From: Mesostigma viride
Taxonomy: Eukaryota; Streptophyta; Mesostigmatophyceae; Mesostigmatales; Mesostigmataceae
NCBI GenBank assembly: GCA_009746045.1
Contig: RPFO01001432.1
Span: forward strand, 1-59,169
Reading direction: 5' to 3'
Length of the DNA: 59,169 bases
The position numbers and the translations under genes were made by a program. Every line of letters begins with the position of its first letter. Position 1 is the stretch's first letter. Positions 18,947 through 29,100 of the stretch are shown here, piece after piece. The notes beneath the pieces were generated by a model. That model was not told where the DNA came from. It made no database searches and worked only from the letters and a program-made list of their open reading frames with translations.

Positions 18947-19774
18947 AAAATGAATGTAGCGTGGTCGCCTGCGCTGGCACCCCGAGTGGCCGGGCTACAC
19001 CTGGATCAAGAACATTACCTTGGCAGTTGATCACCCATTGGTTGACAAGCGGGCCACCGACGTCCAGCACCTGCTTATGCATCGGGCCATCGGGGTCAAC
19101 TCCCAACTGCACCATCGGTACTCCCTCGGCGGCGGCGTGCTTATGCAACTTTCCAGATGAAACAATTGAGCACAGATTTCTGGACTGCCAACTCGCAGGG
19201 GTTTGGCAATGGCTGCTGGGTATATGGGCCAAGTGGATGGCTATTACAGCTCCCCCCACCACCGTCACACTATCTACGGTTATTTTCGGCATCACGGGAT
19301 TACGGGACGCGAGCCTCACAGCCAACCAGATGGCATGGATATGGCTCCGCACGACGATGCTTCACACCATATGGCAAGTTCGCAACGAGACCGTATTCAC
19401 GTTACGTGCCGCGTACACGAGAGGTGCCGTGGTCCGCCGGTTTATCTCATCTTGGAACCTGGCTATGCGTCGTTACTGGCTCCTGGCGACGGAACAACAC
19501 AAAGTATGGGACCCGGGCCCTAACAATGACACCCCCAGCCCACTGGAAGTCTTCCATGCACTCATGGGCATGAACCACGTCTTTACACGTATGCCGGATG
19601 ACGATATATCTACAGTACACTGGCTACCTTGGTCGCAGGGCGCGCCTTATTAATGCGGGCACCCCAATTTAGGCACAACTAGGCATTTCAGGCTATTTTT
19701 GGCATACCTGGGTCACCTTAACTGTTATATGGAAATAAACTAACACCCATTTCACCGGAAAAATGAATGTAGCG
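18947..19774 (+). mobile_element. LINE remnant of a second family, flanked by AAAATGAATGTAGCG
   Basis: A + strand fragment of about 800 bp. The 15-bp string AAAATGAATGTAGCG occurs at 18947-18961, 19760-19774 and again at 19819-19833. The first two bracket the fragment as a TSD would. The third follows a second, shorter copy of the 3' end. The ORF inside encodes the C-terminal zinc region of a LINE RT. Confidence 0.6.
18961..19653 (+). pseudogene. LINE RT C-terminal zinc-binding domain (zf-RVT-like)
   Basis: About 230 residues, open. The core reads ACLCNFPDETIEHRFLDC, AGVWQWLLGIWAKW, then AWIWLRTTMLHTIWQVRNE. This matches the zf-RVT pattern at the C-terminus of many plant and algal LINEs (C-X-C, ET-EH-F-DC, VW, then a W-rich helix ending IW-RN). 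The RT domain itself is missing, so this is a 5'-truncated insertion and not a host gene. The copies differ from the 12-17 kb LINE family, which lacks this domain. Confidence 0.65.
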
Positions 19775-19833
19775 TAAATAAATATGAATACCTAAACGTA
19801 CACCTATTTACCTGGAAAAAAATGAATGTAGCG

Positions 19834-21170
19834 TCGCGCCAAATTGTACCGTTGATCTCCTGGCGTCCCCCAACGGTCACATAACCCGATACAGTCGGAC
19901 GGTCCTCGCGGGAGGCCGACTAGTTAGGTAGCCATGCCAGCCGGACGCAGCCAGCGAAAGCTCAGCTAGACGTCTGTCATCCATCACGTGGGTGAAATAA
20001 TTACTCGCTGAGCGATTCTTCCGCTATAAATTCTACTGGTTATTGGGTTGCGGTCTCTATGGTGAACGACATAATTTGCTTGTATACGTTCAGGGACATG
20101 GATACCGCTACCCGCATAGATCTTATTCGCCAAATCCGGCCATAAAGGGCTCGCGTCTGGTGCAAAATACTCCTGTTAGGGGCGGCAATCTCACTATACA
20201 CATTTGGCAAATAAAATGGTCAACCTGCCATTCCTGACGTAAGTTTGGGTGTTTCCTATTGCACACAATTCTCGGGAGGAGTGCCGATGTAGACTGGCTG
20301 TTATTCCCGGTCACGACACAAAAAACATTTTGTCTACTTAGCGTGAATTATCCAAGGATGTGTACCGCTTCGTAATACCACTCTCGTTCTGCCTTTGCTT
20401 TTCATTTTCTTTATTGCTGGGGGTTTTAGACGGAAGAAATTCGCCCGCTCCGAGGCCGCAGCCGAAGCAGCTGCCAAGTGTGCACCGATTACTCTCACGC
20501 TTGGCAACACAAACCTTAATTTCGAGAATGGCACATGGACATCAGGTACGTGTTGCTCTTCGCCTGTCTTCTACTAGCCAGCGCTGCTGAAGTAGATTTT
20601 GGTGGTTAATTTATCCCATCGCATGTCGCAGGACCGTGAGGGTCCGCTTACTTACCTTGCCTTAGGCAATACGATTGTGACCGCAACAGTAGTAGTCATT
20701 TGGCAAGATTAAAGTTGCTTTTTTTGTGAAGCGCACCAGGCGTTCCTGTTGTGGTGGGGATATTCGTGATCGAATTCGGCGGCCCTTGACTGGCGGAAAT
20801 AGTTTTTTGTAAGTGAAACCGTCTCATGTAATGACGGTATGCTTGGTGCGCCCCTTGCTTAGCCAGTTGCTTATCCACTCTCTACCCGCCATTGCTGGAC
20901 AATGCCGCCGGGTGCCAGCACATGCCTTCAAGACAGATTATAGGCACATTGTTATCTGTACACTACTGTGTTTCCAGGAATTTTTTGTTGTGTTGCACGG
21001 TGGTAGATGTGCAAGGTAAGCTTACCACACCCTACTATGTGTGGAAAAAACCAGCAACTATGTAAGAAACTTCTCAGGAATCGGATACATGGCATCATGT
21101 CTTCGTATCCCACCCATTGGGGCTTACATCAAGCAACTCACCTACAAGTTAACTATGGTTGTTGCGTCCA
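19834..21170. other. No gene seen
   Basis: Only short ORFs of unlikely composition. A 3' splice-site-like tract occurs in places, but no chain of exons could be built. It may hold introns or UTR of the host gene whose 3' exons lie at 22.0-23.8 kb. Confidence 0.4.
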
Positions 21171-21803
21171 TCTCATCTCATCTCATCTCATCTCATCTCA
21201 TCTCATCTCATCTCATCTCATCTCATCTCATCTCATCTCATCTCATCTCATCTCATCTCATCTCATCTCATCTCATCTCATCTCATCTCATCTCATCTCA
21301 TCTCATCTCATCTCATCTCATCTCATCTCATCTCATCTCATCTCATCTCATCTCATCTCATCTCATCTCATCTCATCTCATCTCATCTCATCTCATCTCA
21401 TCTCATCTCATCTCATCTCATCTCATCTCATCTCATCTCATCTCATCTCATCTCATCTCATCTCATCTCATCTCATCTCATCTCATCTCATCTCATCTCA
21501 TCTCATCTCATCTCATCTCATCTCATCTCATCTCATCTCATCTCATCTCATCTCATCTCATCTCATCTCATCTCATCTCATCTCATCTCATCTCATCTCA
21601 TCTCATCTCATCTCATCTCATCTCATCTCATCTCATCTCATCTCATCTCATCTCATCTCATCTCATCTCATCTCATCTCATCTCATCTCATCTCATCTCA
21701 TCTCATCTCATCTCATCTCATCTCATCTCATCTCATCTCATCTCATCTCATCTCATCTCATCTCATCTCATCTCATCTCATCTCATCTCATCTCATCTCA
21801 TCT
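21171..21803. repeat. (ATCTC)n pentanucleotide satellite, about 126 units
   Basis: A perfect ATCTC repeat of about 630 bp with no interruption visible. All three + frames are open because the 15-nt super-period encodes cycles of Ile-Ser-Ser-His-Leu. These long ORFs are artefacts. Perfect homogeneity suggests recent expansion or assembler smoothing. Confidence 0.97.
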
Positions 21804-21999
21804 CGTTATATTAATTGCGAAATGTCTCTGACCGCCCCAATGGCTTTGATGAGATGCCATCCAAACTGTCCAACAGCTCCCCCTCATTTGTATCCCCCCC
21901 CCATTCATATTCACTCCATGCCCTACAGCAGTTACCTGATAAAATTAAGGTGAACCGAATAAAATCTTTTCTCTGTTTCCCATCCCCCCCCGGACACAG

Positions 22000-23837
22000 A
22001 CACGGCGGGGCTGAGCATACCCGAGGGGGCGGATGAGCGCGAGAAGAAGATCCGGGAGCTGCAGCACCAGCTGAAGCTCAAGGTGGGTGGGCACATAGGC
22101 TGATGGCTGTAACGGGCAGTCTGGATGATCAGGTAGTTATCCATGGTGGGTAAGCTAGGCATTTTTTTGCGCATGGGGCGGTGCAGGGCAGGCATCAAGG
22201 CCTGGAGATGGGCGGGAGATGGGCGGCCCTGGATGGGCATGTAGCCACACTTGGACACTTGGTTGATGTTTTTGAGTGAAGGTCAGCGGGAAAAGGGAAA
22301 TTCGCCTTGCCCTCATAAGAGGTTAAATGGATGTCATGTAATTCGCCGAGGTCGCAGATTCCGATGGCGTGCCTTGCTGCAGTATCCTCCTTAAAAAGAC
22401 GCCATGGGATTCTGCACACGTTTTGCGGCACCCCACGCTGTATGTTGCCATTGTAAAGGTCGAATGCACGCCCTTAATTCACGCCCTTGATTCATGACCC
22501 TCGGCCACCTGTTCCGGTTGTGTCGTCTTCCCCATATCGTGAGCCAATTCTATCTGGGGTCAAGGGGTGAGCTATTCTGGGGTCAAGGCCCCTACTGTGA
22601 TGCCACCACATGTTCTAGCTAGTCGTTTAGTATCTTGTGGTCCAAAAGTTTGCATTCCTGGGCATGTTTGCCACTAGCACATGGCACAGTGTGTCCTGCA
22701 TCCGTCCATCATTCCTTGAGGCATTCTGCACGTAAGGTACGTCCTGCTTGGATGCTACTTGAAGTGGTTTCCAGGGTACACCCCCATGGGCCACCGCGCC
22801 TGGCGTGAGTGGCATTTGTGCCAGGACTACTTGCGGCTGGTCTGCCACATACCAGGGTGCTGCCATGGCCGCAAACACGGATCGCTTCCCTGTCGTCCCT
22901 ATCTCTGCTTTTGTTACCGCAGAAGCTTAACGACGGCGCCAACCAGCCAAGGTAGCAGACAAACCATGCAAGGCAGTTCAAACACTGCAGACACCAAATC
23001 CAACGGACCAGATCTGGTGGCCCCTGTGACTACTACAAGACTTTTCCTTACTATCTTTTACCTCCATGGGCGAACCATGTTGAATGGTGGCGTTGGTGCG
23101 CCTTGTGCATTTGGTGCGCCTTGTGCATTTGGTGCGCCTTGTGCATCGTGGTGGTGGCTGGGGGTGTGCAGGAGAAGGAGCTTGCCCAGCGCAAGGTGCA
23201 GCAGGAGGAGATGAACATGCTGGACTTCAAGTACCAGCTGCTGCTGGACATGGTGAGGTGGCCGGGGGGATCACGCTGGGTAGGCATGCGCGCAAGGTGC
23301 AGCAGGAGGGGATAAGCATGCTGAATCGCTTCAAGTACCAGTGGTTGCTGGATTGGTGAGGGGGGCAGGTGGTCAGGGGAGGGAACGGGATGCATGCAGA
23401 AGGGAACGGACAGGACAAGGCGCGATGGGTCGCTAGTGAAATTTATTGTACCATGCTGGATGTGAACACAGGACCTCTGTCACGATTTTGCGTGGTTGGG
23501 AGTATTATGCAATGTTTGTTGGTGTTCTGCCTGGGTGGGATTTGATGACGAACGATGAAGTTGTAGTTTGCATTTTCCGGTTTGGATCATCAGATTGCCC
23601 AAGTTGCGGCGGTGTGACCAATTTGGTCCGGAATGTACAGCAGCGTGTGAGCGGAGATGTGCTGTGGCTGTGGCTTTGGCTGATGCTGTGAACAGGCAGT
23701 GTTAATGACTGGCATATACCCTTGTTGACTGTGTTTGTCTCACGATGTCGCCAATGCCATTTCCGCTTGTTATCTGACCTTTCCTTTTGCAGTACACCAT
23801 GCGGGCGATGGAGGAGCTGGGTGACAAGAAGCGTTGA
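22000..23837 (+). CDS. 3' exons of a host gene encoding a C-terminal coiled coil (partial)
   Basis: Three exons read on with GT-AG borders. 22000-22082 (after CCCCGGACACAG, donor GTGGGT) encodes TAGLSIPEGADEREKKIREL and a Leu/Gln helix. 23172-23252 (after GTGTGCAG, donor GTGAGG) encodes EKELAQRKVQQEEMNMLDFK then YQLLLDM. 23793-23837 (after CCTTTTGCAG) encodes YTMRAMEELGDKKR and the stop. The joins between them are phase 0. Heptad-like spacing of hydrophobic residues in a highly charged sequence indicates a coiled coil. Short coiled-coil ends of this kind are common in ciliary and cytoskeletal proteins, but I cannot name the family. Upstream exons are not identified; they may lie beyond the ATCTC satellite. 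Confidence 0.6.
23286..23360 (+). pseudogene. Degenerate second copy of the middle exon
   Basis: About 100 bp downstream of exon 23172-23252, the sequence CGCAAGGTGCAGCAGGAGG, AAGCATGCTGAA, CTTCAAGTACCAG, TTGCTGGA, TGGTGAGG repeats that exon and its donor with substitutions and a small insertion (a TAA in frame). It lies in the following intron and is most likely a dead partial exon duplication. Confidence 0.65.
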
Positions 23838-24380
23838 GCAAAAGAAACATAAACGCAACTGCACGCATGGACTACCATGGTCCAGATTCTCCAGATGTCT
23901 GGCGTGCGCTGGTTATCTCATTCATAAACATTCTGTGCTTTATAACCTGTACAAAGGGGTCATGGGTATCATGGGAGATATGATATGCACAGAATAAGAT
24001 ATCTAGGCAAGGTTGCTGCACTGAAGACGACGCAAAAGTCGTAAACATTCTCCGTTTACGCAATATCTATCAACACAGCGTCAGCTTTCCAGTCAGCTTT
24101 CCATGCAAGGTGCACCTATCAACGATTGCTCGTGCATGCCCCACTTGCGACAGCTATGAGGGGTTGTACTCAGCTCCTAGGCTTCGCCCAGTACATTTTG
24201 CTGCCAACAAGACATAGATAATGAACACACGTATCTTTGCTAAACATTGATATACGTAGTATCCTTGTGTACATGCAGAAAGACCGTAAATCGTGCAAAT
24301 GCATAGTCGCGCTATGCCCCTATGTTGCACTGATGGTATTGCAGGGAGGGGGGCTCTAAAGAATGCCTTCTCAAGGACAT
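23838..24380. other. 3' flank of the host gene, no further gene seen
   Basis: Probably the 3' UTR and intergenic DNA. Only short ORFs of unlikely composition are present. Confidence 0.4.
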
Positions 24381-24597
24381 GTACAGTCATTCACGCCGAG
24401 GGTTCGAGGGTTTATTGGGGGTCACCCAAACTTAATTAAGGCGTGTATGGCTGTAATAAATTGTACTAGCTTGAACTAAAAATACAAAAACTAAAGATAG
24501 TCTGAACTACTTAGAACTTAGAAATCCAATACGACCCGACTTAAGTCGTGAACACAACAACGTAAGCCAACCCAACTTAAGGCGTGAATGACTGTAC
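24381..24597. mobile_element. MITE with 17-bp inverted ends, mariner-like TA target
   Basis: The left end GTACAGTCATTCACGCC (24381-24397) is exactly inverted at the right end (24581-24597). Read as TA-CAGTCATTCACGCC ... GGCGTGAATGACTG-TA, it fits Tc1/mariner-type elements, which duplicate TA and often start CAGT. Length is 217 bp with no ORF. Inside, AACTTAATTAAGGCGTGTAT repeats a degenerate version of the right end. Confidence 0.75.
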
Positions 24598-24753
24598 ATT
24601 TGCAAAATCATAGCAAAGTGCATTTTTGTTGCAGCTAGTGCATGCATGCTCATGGGGACCATTGAATGTTGAGGTTAATCAATCTGGGTTGCAAGTGTGT
24701 ACCTGCTGTATTGTTGGCTCTGTATTATGCGGATGTGTGGATCGTAATCTTAA

Positions 24754-26490
24754 CCCGTGTTTTTTTAATTAGAACGCGATATATCGCGTTGTAAGCTTTT
24801 TTTAGAACGCGCATAGCACCTAAGGAAAAATTTTTTTCATGGTCATGTATATACTTTCCTGAAAGCCCATAAATCAAAAATTTTTTTGAGCTACTCAGAC
24901 CTACAAAATGCTTATTCATTAGAGAGATACACTGGTTTGAATACAGGGGGGTCTGACCATGACCGCGATTTCTTGACCCTAGGTCACAAGTCATGTGCTT
25001 ATTCACAAATGGTTCATGAAAAAAATCTGGCTTCTTGCACGAGCTATGGGCAACATATGCAGAGCCTGTGAAACAAAACTCAGGCCCATTGGGCCACTGG
25101 AGCTATTTTTCATTAGCATCACAGTTACAACGCAGTACAACGCAGTGGGAAACATGAGAGCCCTTCACAACATTACGCAACGACACGAGCCCCATAAACG
25201 GGGCCATAGTGAGCTTGGAGGGTCAAAACGTTGAAAATAGGTGTTGTATAAGTTATACAGCATCAAACATGCATCAAACATCATGACTGGATGACATAAT
25301 ATGACTGAATCAGGCAGCCATAGCCAAAGCATCATCCACTCTCACAACGTGTTGAGCACATGCCTCGTGGGAACGGAGGTGCTGGGTTTTCATTCCATAA
25401 CGCGTGCAATACTGAAAGAAAGAGGCACGTGTAATGCAAGGCTTGGATAGGTTGAGTGATCCATGAGCTTACATGCAGGCAAAGATGACGCTGGAATGCA
25501 TGCTAGCCAATGGTGGCAAGATGCTAACAACACATGATTACACACCATGATTATGGGCACCTAGCTGATCTTCTTGCACAATCAACGCAGTATAAACCAT
25601 CAACATCCAATCCTCACGATATATGCATGGCTTGACGACGTATACAGCACCTAAATACTGCACAACTGCAACCTGCTATGGCTGACATGCAAGCAACGTC
25701 GAGTAGGATGGCGGTCTTAGAGAGGCTGGGCAGAGGTCGGTAGAAATAAGTGGAAAACTGGCAGAAACTAGGTAGAAACACGATATACTTACGCCTGCAA
25801 GCACTATTGAGCCGGTGGCAGAGGCCATTTCCAGGAAAATACAGCATACCGTAGCAATAGCCACGGTCACGCCTTACGCTATTTGCAGGCACCATCATGC
25901 CCGGAGCTACCCAATAAAAGTCTGCACAAATCTCGGTTTAGCCGAGAGTCCGGGCGTTCGGAATGAGTAAACATGTGTTAAGAAGTCGAAACACCATGGA
26001 AACACCAAGCATGGTGCCGCAGCAGACCCGAGTCTTGACGTAATAATATGTATGCCGGTTTCCAGGGTTTCCGCATGAAAGTTGGGTGAGAAACTGGAAA
26101 AAACTACGTTTCCTTTGCCCCAGTACCTCAACAAACTCGTAGAAACCTAATTATCAACCTTTGAACGCATCATCATGGTCGTGCTACCCAACAGCCACTG
26201 AAATTCGCGCGAAAACTGGCGAGATCTACCTGCCGCCATCGCCGTCGTCTTCACCTTCGTTCCGCGAAAATGCCTGATTTCAGTGGTACATATTTGTTTG
26301 CAGCTGTCACAAAAAAAATACCAAAAATACCAGGATTTTTTCTTTAATTCTATGAGATGTTTCTGACCTATTTTGAAAGTTTCAGACCAAAAATCGCATG
26401 TTTAATATGTTTGCCACGTGTCAGATTACAACGCGATACATCGCGTTCTAACCCTACAACGCGATGTATCGCGTTGTAAAAAAACACGGA
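24754..26490. mobile_element. TTAA-flanked TIR element, nonautonomous (piggyBac-like)
   Basis: TTAA at 24750-24753 and 26491-26494 flanks inverted ends CCCGTGTTTTTTTA and TAAAAAAACACGGA (13 of 14 match). piggyBac elements duplicate TTAA and commonly start CCC. Subterminal palindromes of the form AACGCGATATATCGCGTT occur once near the left end and twice near the right end. The 1.7-kb interior is AT-rich, with no ORF longer than about 95 codons, so no transposase. It would need a partner in trans. Confidence 0.7.
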
Positions 26491-26539
26491 TTAAGTGAGA
26501 CACGGTACACAGCCAGCCATAGCCTTAGCCTAGCTTAGC

Positions 26540-27017
26540 ATTAGTACAGCCACCCATTAATTAATTAATTAATTAGACTCGTGCTCCCGTTGGGGAGTCA
26601 GGGAGCATTAACCCCGATGGATGGATGGATGGATGGGTGCAAACAGTCCTACCGGTCTAATCTATCTACATCAGCTACCTACAACATCGATCTAAACAAC
26701 ATCACTAACTACAACATCGATCTAAACAACATCACGCTACCCTAGGGGAGCAGTCGGGCATGCCTCCCGCGGGTTTGCACACGCGGGCGCTTCCCCACCG
26801 GGGGGGGCTCGTTGTCCTCTATGACCTGGGCCCACTTGGCCTTGTCCATCATCTTCTTCCAAATCACGGAGAGGCCTAGGCCCCCCATGTCCTCTACTAG
26901 CTGTTCTTTGAAGGTGCGGGCCTTGCGGCGTCTAACATCACGGGGCCCGGCCCACGTCAGGAGGTGCCGGCCAGGCTGAGCTGGTCGTAGTACCGCGGGG
27001 GGGCCACGTGAGGTGTC
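26540..27017 (-). mobile_element. LINE fragment of the copy-B family, minus strand
   Basis: The (TTAA)n tail at 26555-26574 and the GACTCGTGCTCCCGTTGGGG 3' UTR are nearly identical to copy B. The reading frame 27017 to 26742 encodes the RT C-terminus (FKEQLVEDMGGLGLSVIWKK to NEPPPVGKRPRVQTRGRHAR). ACAGCCAGCCAT follows the 5' edge at 27018-27029 and also occurs at 26509-26520, with a near match ACAGCCACCCAT directly before the tail. One of these is probably the TSD. Confidence 0.75.
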
Positions 27018-27054
27018 ACAGCCAGCCATGCTACGCCCTAGCTATGCTCCGCTT

Positions 27055-28168
27055 AGAAACAGGACCTGTTTAAGGTCCTCGTCCTTCCTGTTCTCACGTA
27101 TGGGGCCGAGACGTGGACCCTCACCGGTGACTTGGCCCGCAAGCTGGACGGCGCGGTCACCAACATGCTGCGCTCCATTTTCAGAATAGGATATGCTGCT
27201 CATGTCCGCAATGAGGACCAGGGCATGCCATATATCACCAGCACCATTAAGCAGCAGCGCCTGCAGCTCGTAGGGGGCCGGGCCCACTTCAAATGTTCCG
27301 AAAAGTGTGACACTTTTGGTCGTTTTTTTGACTTTTTCGACGATCGTCACTCTGCAGAGTGATTCGTCGTGCGAAATCGTGCGAAATTGTGCGAAATTTG
27401 CTGAAATCGTGTGAAATTTGCTGAAATCGTGCGAATTTGTGCGAAATTTGCTGAAATTGTGCGAAATTTCATGTGAAAAATGTCGACGGTAAAAAATTTT
27501 GATGTGCACAACGTGTGTGAATTCATGCGAAATTTTGTCAAACGTCACTCCCCAAAACGACCCTTGGTTGAAATCCATGCGAAATTGTGCGAAATCATGC
27601 AAAATTGTGCGAAATCGTGCGAAATCGTGCGAAAATGTGTGAAAATTTTGCGAAAATCACGCGAAAATCACGCGAACTCGTGCGAAATTTTATTTTTTTT
27701 TTGCAAAAAACGACCAAAAGTGTCACACACTTGGCTTGGACGGCGGAACATTTGAAGTGGGCCCGGCCAGGGCACCTAGCTCGCACCAACCAGGTAGACA
27801 CCTCACGTGGCCGGCCCCCCCGCAGGACTGCGACCAGCTCAGCCTGGCCGGCACCTCCTGACGTGGGCCGGGCCCAGTGATGTTAGACGCCGCAAGGCCC
27901 GCACCTTCAAAGAACACTGAGCTAGTAGAGGACATGGGGGGCCTATGCCTCTCCGTGATTTGGAAGAAGATGATGGACCAGGCCAAGTGGGCCCAGGTCA
28001 TAGAGGACAACGAGCCCCCCCCTGTGGGGAAGCGCCCGCGTGTGCAAACCCGCGGGAGGCACGCCAGACAGCTCCCCTAGGGCAGCGTGAGGCTGTCTAA
28101 ATTGATGTTGTAGTTAGAATGCTGTTAGATAGACGTCGTAGGTAGCTGATGTAGATAGATTAATTAAT
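27055..28168 (+). mobile_element. LINE fragment of the copy-B family, plus strand, 12-bp TSD
   Basis: A + strand copy covers the RT C-terminal quarter (KVLVLPVLTYGAETWTLTGD, then IKQQRLQLVG, interrupted, then HLARTNQVDTSRGR to VQTRGRHARQLP), the 3' UTR and a TTAATTAATTA tail. TATGCTCCGCTT is duplicated exactly at 27043-27054 and 28169-28180. It abuts the minus-strand copy head to head, and each has its own tail and flanks. The RT frame is cut by a TIR element at 27276-27768 and by small indels. Confidence 0.85.
27276..27768. mobile_element. TIR element inserted in the LINE, 4-bp TSD AGGG
   Basis: Perfect inverted ends of 25 bp start GGCCGGGCCCACTTC; a further inverted block (AGTGTGACACTTTTGGTCGT) lies inside each. 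AGGG flanks it at 27272-27275 and 27769-27772. Removing the element plus one AGGG restores the LINE reading frame (QLQLVG then HLARTN, as in copy B). The 493-bp interior is a 10-11 bp periodic array of GTGCGAAATC/T variants with no ORF. I cannot assign a superfamily from these ends; the transposase must come from elsewhere. Confidence 0.85.
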
Positions 28169-28472
28169 TATGCTCCGCTTGCTTGCCCACGCTCCTGGCC
28201 ATGATATGTTCATGCGGGTCTTATATATTGCACCCACAGAATTTGCCGGATCGTCTATCGTGTCTGATTGCTGCTGTGGCATTAATTAATTAATTAATAG
28301 ACACGTGACTGCGTCACGTGAGCAAAGTCCTCAGTGCGAGGGGAACATGGGACGGAATGGATTTAAAAAAATTATAACATGCCTCCGTTGGGAAAACATG
28401 TAGCACTTATTCCTTGGTGGATGGTTGGAGTGGAGGGAGCCGCGTAATCGAACTAACCTAACTCTAAGCTAT

Positions 28473-29057
28473 TGTAACAGAATAAAATGGTGGCCTCTGC
28501 TCCACTAAATATACAGATCTTTTACCTCCTGTCATTGAAGACAGAACGGACTTATCAAATCCCGAGAGACAGGGGAAATCCCTAGCACTCTCCAGGAATC
28601 CTAGAGGGTGGTCATTTCTTGTCTAGAGGAGTTTCCTGGCAAGACCTTACTCCGTCGGTAGAGAGCGGTGGTCCCCTTTTGGTCGGGCGTCTCTCTTCTT
28701 GCTCATACAGACACAAGACTTCCTGTCTATCGGATATGGCTGTCCAATAACAGGGCCTGAAGTGAGGATGTTTGGTTATTAGAAATAACTTCACATTATT
28801 GGGGGTATCCGCCTGATGGCTATGGTGACAAACAGGCAAAGCTTATGTCTCCTTCGACACAGAGGAGTCCAACGCAATCTCACAGGTCTCAGCCAATCAG
28901 AACACAGACGAACCGGTAAGGTTCTCTCTATATATCCTTTACACCCCTTACGTCAGAAAGATCCTATATGACATCAGTCAGATTACACTGAACGCTGAAC
29001 GCCAAGTTCGCGTACTTGGATGTAACAGTATACACGCTGTCAGAAAATACTGTTACA
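28473..29057. mobile_element. Solo LTR, 585 bp, 5-bp TSD GCTAT
   Basis: It begins TGTAACAG (28473) and ends CTGTTACA (29057), an 8-bp inverted end of the TG...CA type. GCTAT lies directly outside both ends (28468-28472 and 29058-29062). It interrupts the 3' UTR of LINE copy C. A TATATATCC stretch near the right third could be a promoter. No internal region or second LTR is near, so it is the product of LTR-LTR recombination. Ends and length differ from the G1/G2 LTRs. Confidence 0.85.
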
Positions 29058-29100
29058 GCTATCTAGTCTAGAAAAATCCTAACTACACTACTCATCAGAA

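Noticed and set aside
20360-20590. Short ORFs with a hydrophobic N-terminus (for example MLFIFFIAGGF)
   Set aside because: Isolated, no splice context, composition not convincing.
21007-21953. Three overlapping ORFs of 257-274 codons with ISSHL repeats
   Set aside because: They are produced by the stop-free (ATCTC)n satellite in all frames; no support as protein.
26540-28180. One LINE with 5' inversion by twin priming
   Set aside because: Both halves carry a 3' tail and the plus-strand half has its own 12-bp TSD, so they are two insertions.
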